Shown: positions 41,531 through 50,460, counted from the stretch's first letter. The stretch: 64,000 nucleotides of DNA from Microtetraspora fusca (GCF_001570365.1 NZ_BBYK01000040.1:289915-353914); one strand, 5' to 3'. Notes: generated by a model not told the origin, from the letters alone. Made by a program: numbers and translations.

Positions 41531-42823
41531 CTACAGGCCGACGCAGGCGAGCGCGCGCTGGTAGGCGACGGTGCTCGCGGAGCGGTCCTCGATGCGCTGG
41601 AACGCCTCGGCGGCCTCCAGCCAGCCCTGCGCGGCAATCCTGATCTTGGGGGAACGCTCCAGCCACTCGCCGGCCGCGGCCAGCTCGGCCGCCGCCTCCT
41701 CGCGCCTGCCGAGCTGCTCGTACGCCTGGCCGAGCACGAGGTGCGCCTCGGCCCGCAGCTCGCCGTGCGGCTCCTCCATCAGGGCCTTGGCGGCGTGGGC
41801 GTGCTCGGCGGCCTCCTCCGGGTGGCCCAGGGCCAGCTCGGTGCGGGCCAGGAAGACCGAGCAGCGGGCGATGTCGGCCCTGCTCGCCGCCGACTCGCCG
41901 AGCTCCCGGCGGGTGCGCGCCATCAGGTCACGGGCCGTCTCCAGGTCGTCCGGGCGGACCCGGAGCAGCAGGATCGCGTACGCGAGGCGGAGCCGGGCGA
42001 GGTTGCGCGAGTCGCCGTTCTCGCTCTGCACGGCCAGGGCGCGCTCGGCCAGCGCGATCGACTCCTCGCCCCGGCCGGTCAGCTCGGCGATCCTGGCGGC
42101 GTTCCAGTTCGTGGCGACCGTCGCGCGCGGCGTGCCGAGCAGGTCGGCGGCGGCGAGCAGCTCGTTCGCGAACTGGCTGGCGCGCAGCAGGTCGCCGCGC
42201 ACGCCGTACGCGGCGAGCAGGGTCGCGGCGAGCTCGATCAGATCGTCGGTCCAGTTGGTCCGGTTCATGTCCTTGAGCATCGTCTCGCCCACTTCGACGG
42301 CCGGCCCGAGGTCACCCTTCTCGCGGTAGCACCGGCACAGGGCGACGGCGATCGCCACCCGGCGGGCCTCCGGCATGGCCCCGGCCTCGGTGTCGAGCAG
42401 GCGGTTCAGGATCGCGATGGCCTCGCCGAGGTGGCCGCACGCCTCGGCGGCGAGCGCGTAGCCGAACTCGGCGTCCTGGTGGAGCTGGGAGAGCCCGACC
42501 AGGCTCCGGTCCGCCAGCAGCTCGCCGAAGCGGCGCCGGGCCTCCTCGACCTCGCCGTTGTCCAGGGCGAGCCGGGCGAAGCGCAGGCCGAGCTCCAACT
42601 CCTCCATCTGCTCGGCGGTCACGCCATTGATCAGATAAGTGAGTGAGCAATCGAGCTTCTGAGCGAGCAGTTCCAAAACGGCCGGAGTGGGCGTCCGCTT
42701 TCCACTCTCGATCAGCGAAACGTAGCTGTCCGAAAGCTCCGGATGTGCCAGTTGCGCTTGAGAAAGACCACGTTGACGACGGATCACCTTGATGCGCTGA
42801 CCGACTAGATCTTGACTCGTCAC
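41531..42823 (-). CDS. XRE-family regulator with C-terminal TPR repeats (RRNPP-like)
   Basis: A 430-residue regulator. The N-terminal XRE helix-turn-helix spans about residues 5-62 (VGQRIKVIRRQRGLSQAQLA, then SDSYVSLIESGKRTPTP). The remaining 360 residues are helical TPR-type repeats (for example EAIAILNRLLDTEAG, LRASQFANELLAAADLL, ESIALAERALAVQ). This is the build of RRNPP proteins, which bind small exported peptides with the TPR part. A 43-residue secreted peptide gene is divergent 55 bp away, with a palindrome between. GTG at 42823 has a GGGGGAG site; TTG at 42838 is an alternative. Peptide binding is inferred. Confidence 0.8.
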   Translation of the reverse strand: MTSQDLVGQRIKVIRRQRGLSQAQLAHPELSDSYVSLIESGKRTPTPAVLELLAQKLDCSLTYLINGVTAEQMEELELGLRFARLALDNGEVEEARRRFGELLADRSLVGLSQLHQDAEFGYALAAEACGHLGEAIAILNRLLDTEAGAMPEARRVAIAVALCRCYREKGDLGPAVEVGETMLKDMNRTNWTDDLIELAATLLAAYGVRGDLLRASQFANELLAAADLLGTPRATVATNWNAARIAELTGRGEESIALAERALAVQSENGDSRNLARLRLAYAILLLRVRPDDLETARDLMARTRRELGESAASRADIARCSVFLARTELALGHPEEAAEHAHAAKALMEEPHGELRAEAHLVLGQAYEQLGRREEAAAELAAAGEWLERSPKIRIAAQGWLEAAEAFQRIEDRSASTVAYQRALACVGL

Positions 42824-42847
42824 GGGCTCCCCCTGCAAGAATGGTGT

Positions 42848-42861
42848 AAATCAGACGATTT
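42848..42861. promoter_or_regulatory. Inverted repeat between XRE-TPR and peptide genes
   Basis: AAATC-AGAC-GATTT, AT-rich, in the middle of the 55-bp divergent region. A natural place for the XRE dimer to bind. Confidence 0.5.
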
Positions 42862-42878
42862 TCCGACAGGAGCTGATC

Positions 42879-43010
42879 ATGCGCCGCCGACTCATCGTCT
42901 CTGTCTTGGCTGTTCTCTTCTCAACCAGTGTGGTTGTTGCGGCAAATGCTACGACTGCCAACGCCGCGACGTCTGCCCCGAAGCACACGCTCAGCGACTG
43001 GTGCTGCTGA
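42879..43010 (+). CDS. 43-residue secreted peptide, candidate signal peptide (pheromone)
   Basis: Too short for usual gene callers, but well formed. AGGAG lies 6 nt before ATG. The product starts MRRRLIVSVLAVLF, a classical Sec signal (three Arg, hydrophobic core, Ala-rich cleavage region with ANA or NAA), and leaves a C-terminal peptide of about 13-14 residues ending SAPKHTLSDWCC. A Trp-Cys-Cys end invites disulfide or other modification. It is divergent from the XRE-TPR regulator. Size, export signal and position match the propeptides that activate RRNPP regulators. That it is a signal is inference; a leader of another peptide type is the main alternative. Confidence 0.6.
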   Translation: MRRRLIVSVLAVLFSTSVVVAANATTANAATSAPKHTLSDWCC

Positions 43011-43078
43011 GTCGTTATCTATCCCTGACCCCATCCGCTTCGAGCCCATCTGTCCCCCAGCGGGCTCATCCCGCCCGC

Positions 43079-43252
43079 GACGCGAGGTAACAGATCCACC
43101 CGGTCCGCCATCGAGGAGGGTCCGCTGAGCTCCTCGATGCGGCGGATCCGACACCGCACTCTGGCTGCGTGAATGTTCACCCGCTCGGCGCACGCGTTCC
43201 ACGAGCGGTCCAAGAAATGCAGAGCGGTTGTAGCAGCTCCCCCTGGTGGCAC
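43079..43252 (-). pseudogene. PucR-family regulator, C-terminal helix-turn-helix remnant
   Basis: The minus strand encodes LHFLDRSWNACAERVNIHAA followed by RIRRIEELSG and MADRVDLL. This is the DNA-binding end of PucR-type regulators, which control purine catabolism. The rest of the protein is absent and the typical V-R-Y-R-I is altered to VRCRI. It lies beside a purine-hydroxylase-type gene, as a functional pucR would. Confidence 0.6.
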
Positions 43253-43753
43253 CGGTCGTAGCCCACCGGCGGGTCGAGCGACCGGCTCCCGAACGACCCG
43301 CGTACGCCGTCCGGCACTTCTGGGTCGTCTACGTCTCGTCGCCGGTGACGTCCCGCCTCCGCGCGACTCCGCCGTCCGCCCGGCGTGCCCGCCCGCGGGC
43401 CGCGGCCGCCGCGGCCCTCCTGTCGAGCAAGTTCCTCCACGCTCCGGCCACTCAGCGTCACCGCCCTGCGAGGGTGAGCCGGCTCTCCTCTACGGCCGGC
43501 AGATCCGGCAGAAGCATGCGGATCCCACTATTTGGGGAGATCTCCACTCGGCATCCCGCGCGCTGGGGGTTGGCCCGGGTGACCGCGCCTGATGTACTGC
43601 GCGTACGACCTCGCCCGGCGGGCGGGAAGCAAGGACGGTTCCCCACTGGGCGCGGCCGGATGCCGTGCCGTGCGGAACCGGCCGAGCGCCGGGACGCCGG
43701 ACGGTGGGCCTCCTGACCCGGAGCCCCGGACGTGCGGAAGTGGGGAGCGAGCA
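43253..43753. other. Gene-poor stretch between PucR remnant and molybdopterin-subunit gene
   Basis: Five hundred bases without a gene I can support on either strand. Given the fragment on one side and an enzyme without its partner subunits on the other, this may be scar sequence from a deletion. Nothing recognisable of the missing [2Fe-2S] or FAD subunit genes was seen. Confidence 0.5.
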
Positions 43754-46141
43754 TTGAAGACCGAGACCCGCACCGGCCTGGGCGTCGGCGCGAGCGCCCC
43801 GCGCCCCGACGGCGCGTTGAAGGTGGCCGGCGAGTTCGCCTACGCCTCGGACCTGTGGCTCGACGGGATGCTGTGGGGCGCGACGCTGCGCAGCCCGCAC
43901 CCGTCGGCCTGGATCCGCTCGATCGACGTCGGACCGGCCCTCGCCCTGCCGGGGGTCTTCGCCGTGCTGACGCACGAGGACGTGCCCGGCGCGAAGTTCT
44001 ACGGCCTGGAGCACGCCGACCAGCCGGTACTCGCCGTGGACCAGGTCCGCTACCAGGGCGAGCCGGTGGCGATCGCCGCGGCCGACCATCCGGAGACGGC
44101 TCGCAGGGCGGCCGCCGCCGTCGTCGTCGAGTACGAGGTCCGCGAGGCGGTCACCGACGCCCGCCGCGCCGCCTTCGACCCGGCCTGTCCCCTCGTCCAC
44201 CCCGGCGGCAACGTCGTAAGGCACCAGCCGGTACGGGTCGGGTCGGCCGGATCCGGGGCCGAGGTCGTCGTCACCGGCGAGTACGAGGTCGGGATGCAGG
44301 ACCAGGCGTTCCTCGGCCCCGAGGCCGGCCTCGCCGTACCGGCGGACGACGGAGGCGTGGACCTCTTCATCGCCACCCAGTGGCTGCACGTGGACCGGGA
44401 CCAGATCGCGCCCTGCCTCGCCCTGCCCGAGGACAAGGTACGGCTCACGCTGGCCGGCGTCGGCGGCGCCTTCGGCGCCCGCGAGGACCTGTCGATGCAG
44501 ATCCACGCCTCGATGCTGGCGCTGCGCACGGGCCGCCCCGTGAAGATCGTGTACGGCCGGGAGGAGTCGTTCTTCGGGCACGTCCACCGGCACCCGGCGT
44601 GGATGCGCTACGAGCACGGCGCGACCGCCGACGGGCGGCTCGTCTACGTGAAGGCCGAGATCGTGCTCGACGGCGGCGCCTACTGCTCCTCCTCGCCCGC
44701 CGTCGTCGGCAACGCCGCCTCGCTCGGCGTCGGGCCGTACGAGGTGGAGAACGTGTGGATCGATGCCTACGGCACTTACACCAACAACCCGCCGTGCGGC
44801 GCCATGCGGGGGTTCGGCGCCGTCCAGGCGTGCTATGCGTACGAGTCGCAGATGGACCGGCTCGCGGTGGCGTGCGGCCTCTCGCCGGTCGAGATCCGCG
44901 TGCGCAACGCCGTGTCGCAGGGGTCACGGCTGGCGACCGGGCAGGTCATCGACTCTCCGGCGCCGCTCGCCGCGATGCTCCGCGAGCTTGCGGCGATGCC
45001 CCTCCCCGACCCCCCGGCGTACTTACCGTCCGGTTTGAGCGGGGAGGGCGGAAGCGGGCCGCGGGCCAGCGGGCCGAGCGAAGTCCCGCCACGCGAGCCG
45101 AGCGCGGCGAGCATGAGCGGGGCGGATGGGACCGGACCGGCCGCTCCCTCCGGGGCGTCCGGGGCGTTCCTCACGCGGGAGGAGCCCGACCCGAGGCGAC
45201 TGCCGGGCGGCGTCGGCCGGACCACGCGCGGCGAGAGCGTACGGCGCGGGGTCGGCTACGGCGTCGGCATCAAGAACATCTGCTTCTCCGAAGGCTTCGA
45301 CGACTACTCGACGGCCCGGGTCCGGGTCGAGCTCCTCGGCGGCGAACCGCACGCGCTCGTCCACACGGCGGCGGCCGAGGTCGGGCAGGGTCTCCTCGCG
45401 ATCCAGGCCCAGATCGCCCGCACCGAGCTGGGAATCGACCGGGTCACCGTGGCCCCGGCGGACACCTCCGTCGGGTCGGCCGGATCCTCCTCCGCCTCCC
45501 GCCAGTCCTACGTCACGGGAGGCGCGGTCAAGACGGCGTGCGAGGCCGTACGGCGACGCCTGGAGGCGCTCGCCGCCGCCGACCCCGGACTCTCGCTTGG
45601 GGAGCTGCTCGACCGGTACGGCCCGGTGGAGGAGACGCGGGAGTACCGCCACCGGCCGACGTTCCCCATGGACCCGGTGACCGGCCAGGGCGACTCGCAC
45701 ACCCAGCTCGCGCTGTGCGTCCACCGGGCCGTCGTGGACGTGGACGTGGAGCTCGGGCTGGTCAAGGTCGTCGAGCTCGCCGCCGTCCAGGACGTCGGCC
45801 GGATCTTGAACCCGCTCGCGCTGGAGGGTCAGATCCACGGCGGTTCGGCGCAGGGCCTCGGCCTCGCCCTCATGGAGGAGATCCAGGTGCGCGACGGCAC
45901 GGTGCTCAACCCGTCGTTCACCGACTATCTGATCCCGACCATCCTCGACATGCCGCCGATGCGGCTGTCGATCCTGGAGAACCCGGACCCCAACGCCCCC
46001 TACGGCCTGCGCGGCGCGGGGGAGCCGCCCACGCTGTCCTCCACGCCCGCCGTTGCGGCGGCCGTACGCGCGGCGACGGGCCTCGCGCTGCCGCGCGTCC
46101 CCATCCGCCCCGAGGACATCGCCCTCGCCCCCACCGACTGA
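43754..46141 (+). CDS. Xanthine-dehydrogenase-like molybdopterin subunit (orphan)
   Basis: A 795-residue large subunit of the xanthine oxidase family, which hydroxylates purines or aldehydes. The N-terminal a/b hammerhead domain reads VAGEFAYASDLWLDGMLWGA. The cofactor domain has GVGGAFGARED, GAMRGFGAVQ, AAAEVGQG and, at the end, LRGAGEPPTL with the catalytic Glu of GxGE. An Ala/Gly/Pro/Ser stretch at about residues 425-475 is an insertion in the middle of the domain. The partner FAD and [2Fe-2S] subunits are not in the window and PucR is broken, so the enzyme may be inactive. TTG at 43754 has GGGGAG 8 nt upstream; the longer frame from 43592 is not coding. Confidence 0.82.
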   Translation: MKTETRTGLGVGASAPRPDGALKVAGEFAYASDLWLDGMLWGATLRSPHPSAWIRSIDVGPALALPGVFAVLTHEDVPGAKFYGLEHADQPVLAVDQVRYQGEPVAIAAADHPETARRAAAAVVVEYEVREAVTDARRAAFDPACPLVHPGGNVVRHQPVRVGSAGSGAEVVVTGEYEVGMQDQAFLGPEAGLAVPADDGGVDLFIATQWLHVDRDQIAPCLALPEDKVRLTLAGVGGAFGAREDLSMQIHASMLALRTGRPVKIVYGREESFFGHVHRHPAWMRYEHGATADGRLVYVKAEIVLDGGAYCSSSPAVVGNAASLGVGPYEVENVWIDAYGTYTNNPPCGAMRGFGAVQACYAYESQMDRLAVACGLSPVEIRVRNAVSQGSRLATGQVIDSPAPLAAMLRELAAMPLPDPPAYLPSGLSGEGGSGPRASGPSEVPPREPSAASMSGADGTGPAAPSGASGAFLTREEPDPRRLPGGVGRTTRGESVRRGVGYGVGIKNICFSEGFDDYSTARVRVELLGGEPHALVHTAAAEVGQGLLAIQAQIARTELGIDRVTVAPADTSVGSAGSSSASRQSYVTGGAVKTACEAVRRRLEALAAADPGLSLGELLDRYGPVEETREYRHRPTFPMDPVTGQGDSHTQLALCVHRAVVDVDVELGLVKVVELAAVQDVGRILNPLALEGQIHGGSAQGLGLALMEEIQVRDGTVLNPSFTDYLIPTILDMPPMRLSILENPDPNAPYGLRGAGEPPTLSSTPAVAAAVRAATGLALPRVPIRPEDIALAPTD

Positions 46142-46186
46142 CCGAGGCCGTGTCGGTCCCCTGGCCTGCCATGTCCGCGGCCTGGG

Positions 46187-47548
46187 TCAGAGGTCGCCTC
46201 GGTCGCAGGCGACGCCGTTGTGGTTGACGTCGTCGTACCAGTCGTATTCCTTGTGGACGCCCCGGGTGTACGGCCCGTAGCCGGCGGCCACGGCCTCCCT
46301 GCAGGTCGCGAAGCGGCCGGGCTCGGTCGGGCCGGTGCGGTTTTGCGCGGTGGTGGCGGCGCCGGTGGTACCTCCCGTACCGGTCGCGCCGCCCGTGGTC
46401 CCGGTCGCGCCGCCCGTGCCACCTGTCGTGCCCGTGGTGCCTCCGGTGGTCCCCGTCGTACCGCCCGTGGTCCCGGTCGTGCCGCCCGTGGTGCCCGTGT
46501 CGGTCGTGCCGCCGGTGGTCCCGCCTGTGGTGCCGGTCGTGTCCCCTGTGCCTCCGGTGGTGCCGGTCGTGTCCCCCGTGCCGCCCGTCGTGCCGCCGGT
46601 GCCGCCCGTCGTGTCGGTCGTGTCGCCGGTCGTCCCCGTGGTGTCGCCGGTGGTCGGCCCGGTGTCGCCGTCACCCGCGCCGCTGCCGAGGAGGCGGGCG
46701 ATCAGGGCGTCGGCGGTGGGCTCGGTGAAGCCCGCGATGCTGAGGCTGTCCTGGGTGATCTCCTGTGCCACCCGCGGCGCGGCGATGACCTTGTCTCCGA
46801 CGACGATCGCGAGCTGCTGCTTCACCGTCTCCCGGGTCAGGTCGGCGACCTGCTCCCGCGTGGCGGGCGACAGGACGATCCGGACGGAGAAGGTGCCGTT
46901 CTGCTCGGTCACCCGCTCGATCTTCTGGACGCTGGTGACCGTGACCCCGGGATCGAGCTGGTAGCAGGTGGTCCCCGCGTCGTCGGGCACCGCGTCGGTT
47001 CCCGTGCAGGGCGCGGCGCGTACGCCGGTGACCGGCGCGAAGTGGATGGACGTCCGCAGGGTGCGGAGCGGCGTGCGGGAGAGCGGAGGAGAGTCCGGGT
47101 TGCGGGTCATCAACACGGCGACCGCGCCCAGCACCCCGGTCATGACGACGACGAGGACGAGCGCCACCGCCAGGACGATCGTGGTGCCGCGCGTCGCCTG
47201 CGGCGGCCCCGGAGGCGCGGCGGGACCGGACGCGGGGTCCGAAGAGGTGGCATCGGGGGCTCCCGCCGCGGCCGCGGAACCTGCGGGGCCCGGGACAGCG
47301 GCCGCGGAGCCCGCGGGGCCGGAGGAGCCCGCTGAGGAAACCGCCTGACCGGGTCCGCCTGCCGGACCGGGTCCTGCCGCCAAACCTGCCAGACCGGGTA
47401 AACCTGGTGTGGTCGCCGGGCCCGGTGCACTCGCTGAACCTGGGGGCCCTGCCGGACCCGGGGCGGCTCCGGACCTTTCCGCACCCTGATCGGATCCCTG
47501 GCCACCTGGAACCGGCGTGTTCTGCATCCCGACCTCGATCCCTGACAT
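46187..47548 (-). CDS. Membrane-anchored protein: SecD P1-head-like domain, Gly/Thr repeats, Excalibur domain
   Basis: About 453 residues. A long Pro/Ala/Gly-rich cytoplasmic N-terminus leads to one membrane helix (TTIVLAVALVLVVVMTGVLG). Outside lies a domain like the P1 head of SecD (DDAGTTCYQLDPGVTV, VRIVLSPATREQVADL, IAAPRVAQEITQDSLSIAGF), then about 110 residues of Thr-Gly repeats, then an Excalibur calcium-binding domain (FATCREAVAAGYGPY ... DDVNHNGVACD). No SecD membrane domain or secF is present, so it is not a translocase subunit. It may span the cell wall. Start: ATG at 47548 after a TAGGCT box; ATG at 47527 is an alternative. Confidence 0.75.
   Translation of the reverse strand: MSGIEVGMQNTPVPGGQGSDQGAERSGAAPGPAGPPGSASAPGPATTPGLPGLAGLAAGPGPAGGPGQAVSSAGSSGPAGSAAAVPGPAGSAAAAGAPDATSSDPASGPAAPPGPPQATRGTTIVLAVALVLVVVMTGVLGAVAVLMTRNPDSPPLSRTPLRTLRTSIHFAPVTGVRAAPCTGTDAVPDDAGTTCYQLDPGVTVTSVQKIERVTEQNGTFSVRIVLSPATREQVADLTRETVKQQLAIVVGDKVIAAPRVAQEITQDSLSIAGFTEPTADALIARLLGSGAGDGDTGPTTGDTTGTTGDTTDTTGGTGGTTGGTGDTTGTTGGTGDTTGTTGGTTGGTTDTGTTGGTTGTTGGTTGTTGGTTGTTGGTGGATGTTGGATGTGGTTGAATTAQNRTGPTEPGRFATCREAVAAGYGPYTRGVHKEYDWYDDVNHNGVACDRGDL
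46350..46670. repeat. Low-complexity tandem repeats encoding Thr-Thr-Gly/Gly-Thr
   Basis: Short variable units built on GTGGTGCCGGTCGT-like 12-15-mers repeat through about 320 bp of the Excalibur-protein gene. Such tracts vary in length among strains. Confidence 0.8.
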
Positions 47549-47630
47549 CGTCGCAGAGCCTATCGAGCTATGCCATGTCGAGGTAATCGGAAGATCAGCG
47601 ATGTCCCCTCGACAGCCATCGATCACAATT

Positions 47631-47644
47631 TGTCACGAATGACA
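47631..47644. promoter_or_regulatory. Inverted repeat upstream of ald
   Basis: TGTCA-CGAA-TGACA inside a wider AATT ... AATT frame, 60 bp before the ald start. It resembles sites of Lrp/AsnC-type regulators, which commonly control alanine dehydrogenase. Confidence 0.4.
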
Positions 47645-47703
47645 GGCAATTAGTTGCATCTGGGGACCTCCCGTCCGCGCTCTCTCGAACGGACAGTGAA
47701 GAG

Positions 47704-48819
47704 ATGAAGGTCGGAGTCCCGCGCGAGATCAAGAGCCAGGAATATCGCGTCGCCCTCACCCCCGCCGGCGCCCACGAGCTGGTACTGCACGGCCACGAGG
47801 TGTTGGTCGAGAAGGGGGCCGGGATCGGGTCGGCCATCACGGACGACGACTTCACCGTGGCGGGCGCGCGGATCGTGGAGTCGGCCGAGGAGATCTGGGC
47901 CCGCTCCGAACTCGTCCTCAAGGTCAAGGAGCCGGTCCCCCAGGAGTACCACTGGATGCGGAAGGGGCAGGTGGTGTTCACCTACCTGCACCTCGCCGCG
48001 TCGGAGCCCTGCACCAGGGCGATCCTGAACTCGGGCGTCACCGCCATCGCCTACGAGACCGTCCAGACGGAGATCGGGGCGCTGCCGCTGCTGGCGCCGA
48101 TGTCGGAGGTCGCCGGACGGCTCGCGCCCCAGGTCGGCGCGTACCACCTGATGCGCCAGGGCGGCGGGCGCGGGGTGCTGATGGGCGGCGCCTCGGGCGT
48201 CTACGCGGCCAAGGTGGTGGTGATCGGCGCGGGCGTCACCGGCATGAACGCCGCCGCGATCGCGCTCGGGATGCAGGCCGAGGTCCTGCTGCTGGACGTG
48301 AACATCGACCGGCTCCGCCAGGCCGACATCATCTATCAGGGGCACTGCCAGACCGTGGCGTCCAACGCGTACGAGATCGAGCGGGCGGTGCTCGACGCGG
48401 ATCTGGTCATCGGCGCGGTGCTGCTGCCGGGGGCCAAGGCGCCCACGCTGATCACCAACGACCTGGTGGCGCGGATGAAGACCGGCTCCGTCCTGGTCGA
48501 CATCGCGATCGACCAGGGCGGCTGCTTCGAGGACTCGCGGCCGACGACGCACGCGAACCCCGTCTACCGGGTGCACGACTCAGTGTTCTACTGCGTGGCG
48601 AACATGCCGGGCGCGGTGCCGCACACCTCGACGTTCGCCCTGACCAACGCGACGGTGCCGTACGCGCTGGCGATCGCCGACCTCGGCTGGCGGGAGGCCC
48701 TGCTCGCCGACCCCGCGCTGGCCATGGGGCTCAACGCGCACGAGGGGCACCTGACCAGCCGGCCCGTGGCCGAGGCGCACGGGCTGGAGTCGGTGCCCCT
48801 GGAGCAGGTGCTCGCCTGA
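47704..48819 (+). CDS. ald: Alanine dehydrogenase
   Basis: A 371-residue enzyme for the reversible NAD-dependent deamination of L-alanine to pyruvate and ammonia. The start [20 protein letters not shown] is the family signature; Lys74 and His95 of the active site lie in LVLKVKEP and TYLHLAA. The NAD-binding loop is [14 protein letters not shown], and [18 protein letters not shown] is typical. A GTGAAGAG site precedes ATG. It stands alone with a possible Lrp-type site upstream. Confidence 0.95.
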   Translation: MKVGVPREIKSQEYRVALTPAGAHELVLHGHEVLVEKGAGIGSAITDDDFTVAGARIVESAEEIWARSELVLKVKEPVPQEYHWMRKGQVVFTYLHLAASEPCTRAILNSGVTAIAYETVQTEIGALPLLAPMSEVAGRLAPQVGAYHLMRQGGGRGVLMGGASGVYAAKVVVIGAGVTGMNAAAIALGMQAEVLLLDVNIDRLRQADIIYQGHCQTVASNAYEIERAVLDADLVIGAVLLPGAKAPTLITNDLVARMKTGSVLVDIAIDQGGCFEDSRPTTHANPVYRVHDSVFYCVANMPGAVPHTSTFALTNATVPYALAIADLGWREALLADPALAMGLNAHEGHLTSRPVAEAHGLESVPLEQVLA

Positions 48820-48844
48820 CGCGGAAGCCGCGGCGCGGAACCGG

Positions 48845-49594
48845 TCAGGACGCGGACGGGCTGGGCGCGGCGCTCGGCTCGGTCGAGGACCCGGTGGAAG
48901 GCTCGGTGGAGGGCTGCGGCGTGGGCACCGCCGACACCTCGGCGTGCGTGTCGAGCTCGGGGTCGGGGGTCGGGAGCGGCTGCTGGCCCGCGGTGGTGCC
49001 GACGCCCCGGTCGCAGGCGGCGCCGAACTCGGGCGTGAAGGTCGGGTTCTGCTTGTACTTCTTGATGTACGCGGGGAGCCGGGGGTCGTCGGCGCCGTTG
49101 AGGGCGAGCTGGTGGTTCCACGAGCTGACCACGACGTCGGCCTTCAGCCCCTCGTACGGGCTGAGCAGCATGAAGTCGCTCGACGCGAGGGTCTTCAGCT
49201 TGTCCACGTCGGCCTTGGGCAGGTCCGAGCGGTAGGTGATCCAGACCGCGCCGTGTTCGAGCGAGTGCACCCCGTGCTCGTTGTGGATCGGCTGGTCGTA
49301 GATGCCGCAGTTCTGCCAGTAGTAGTTGTGCGGGCCGCCCGCCGGGGGCGTCTCCTTGTACGCCACCTTGTCCCAGGTGTGCTCCGACCCCTTGTAGGCG
49401 AAGGTCTTCACGTCGTCCAGCGACTTCTGCGACTGGTCGTTGACGATGTAGAACCCGACGAGACCGACGAGCACGACGATGACCAGGCCGCCGACGCCCC
49501 ACATGAGCAGCGAGGCCCGCCGTTCCTTACGCTTCTGCTCCGCTCGCATGCGGGCGAGGTGCTCGCGGCGCGCCTGCGCCTTTTCCTTACTCAT
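48845..49594 (-). CDS. DUF3105 membrane-anchored protein
   Basis: A 249-residue protein with a charged cytoplasmic start ([20 protein letters not shown]), one membrane helix ([20 protein letters not shown]) and an extracytoplasmic DUF3105 domain. Its hallmarks are [31 protein letters not shown], shown here over about residues 91-121, and SSWNHQLAL; the His and Cys residues suggest metal binding. A Ser/Thr/Pro tail follows. It is divergent from a DUF305 gene, a frequent pairing in actinomycetes. Function is not established. Confidence 0.85.
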   Translation of the reverse strand: MSKEKAQARREHLARMRAEQKRKERRASLLMWGVGGLVIVVLVGLVGFYIVNDQSQKSLDDVKTFAYKGSEHTWDKVAYKETPPAGGPHNYYWQNCGIYDQPIHNEHGVHSLEHGAVWITYRSDLPKADVDKLKTLASSDFMLLSPYEGLKADVVVSSWNHQLALNGADDPRLPAYIKKYKQNPTFTPEFGAACDRGVGTTAGQQPLPTPDPELDTHAEVSAVPTPQPSTEPSTGSSTEPSAAPSPSAS

Positions 49595-49718
49595 CGGTCC
49601 TCCAGCGACTGGTCACCAAACTCCCCGCATTGCGTATCGGAGAATAGTGGGTTCCCGGATAAAGAGGGCGTTCGCGTGCGGGCCCGTTCCGGCCAGGCGA
49701 CAAGTAGCCTGTGTGGCG

Positions 49719-50429
49719 ATGAGCACCGAGACCGTTCCCTCCTCAGCCGAGCCCGTCGGCGCCCCCGCCGGCGAGGTGGCGGCGCCTCCTCGCCGGGGCG
49801 CCCTCCTGGGCGGGCTGATCGCCCTCGCGGTCGCGGCGGCCGCGTTCCTCCTGCTGGTCATGGCGCGGCCGGGGACGCCCGGCGACACCTCTCCCGAGGC
49901 CGGGTTCGCCCGGGACATGGCCGTCCATCACGCGCAGGCGGTCGAGATGGCGTTCGCGGTGCGCGACGTGAGCACCGACGGCCCGATCCGCAACCTGGCG
50001 TACGACATCATCACGACGCAGTCCACCCAGCGCGGGATCTTCATGGGCTGGCTGCAGCAGTGGGGCCTCGACCAGGCGTCCGACCTCCCACCGATGGCGT
50101 GGATGTCCGGTCACGGCCACGGCGGCCCGGGCACGGGCGCGGCCACCGGAACGCAGGGCGTGATGCCGGGGATGGCCACACCCGAGGAGATGGATCGGCT
50201 GCGCGCCGCCAAGGGGCGGGACGCCGAGATCCTCTTCCTCCAGTTGATGATCCGTCATCACGAGGGCGGCGTGGACATGGCCAAGGGCCTGTTGCGGCTG
50301 TCGGACCGCACGGAGGTCCGCGAGCTGGCCCAGCACATCGTCGACGGCCAGACCGCCGAGATCGCCTTGATGAAGGACTTCCTCCGGGCACGCGGCGGGC
50401 AGCCGCTCCCGTCGATCCTCACCCCGTGA
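49719..50429 (+). CDS. DUF305 membrane-anchored protein
   Basis: A 236-residue protein with an N-terminal membrane helix (LLGGLIALAVAAAAFLLLV) and an extracytoplasmic four-helix DUF305 domain. Two His-rich helices, RDMAVHHAQAVEMA and QLMIRHHEGGVDMAKG, carry the probable metal ligands; copper has been suggested for the family. TAGCCT at 49705-49710 lies 8 nt before the ATG, so it is probably leaderless. Likely works with the divergent DUF3105 protein at the outer face of the membrane. Confidence 0.85.
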   Translation: MSTETVPSSAEPVGAPAGEVAAPPRRGALLGGLIALAVAAAAFLLLVMARPGTPGDTSPEAGFARDMAVHHAQAVEMAFAVRDVSTDGPIRNLAYDIITTQSTQRGIFMGWLQQWGLDQASDLPPMAWMSGHGHGGPGTGAATGTQGVMPGMATPEEMDRLRAAKGRDAEILFLQLMIRHHEGGVDMAKGLLRLSDRTEVRELAQHIVDGQTAEIALMKDFLRARGGQPLPSILTP

Positions 50430-50460
50430 GCCGGCCCGGTACGCGCCCCCGCATTCGCGC

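Noticed and set aside
43592-43753. N-terminal extension of the molybdopterin subunit from GTG/ATG at 43592
   Set aside because: The added 54 residues look like non-coding GC-rich sequence; homologues begin at about TETRTGLGV, and TTG at 43754 has a ribosome binding site.
46350-46670. CRISPR or other regulatory repeat array
   Set aside because: It keeps one open reading frame encoding Thr-Gly repeats and is part of a coding gene.
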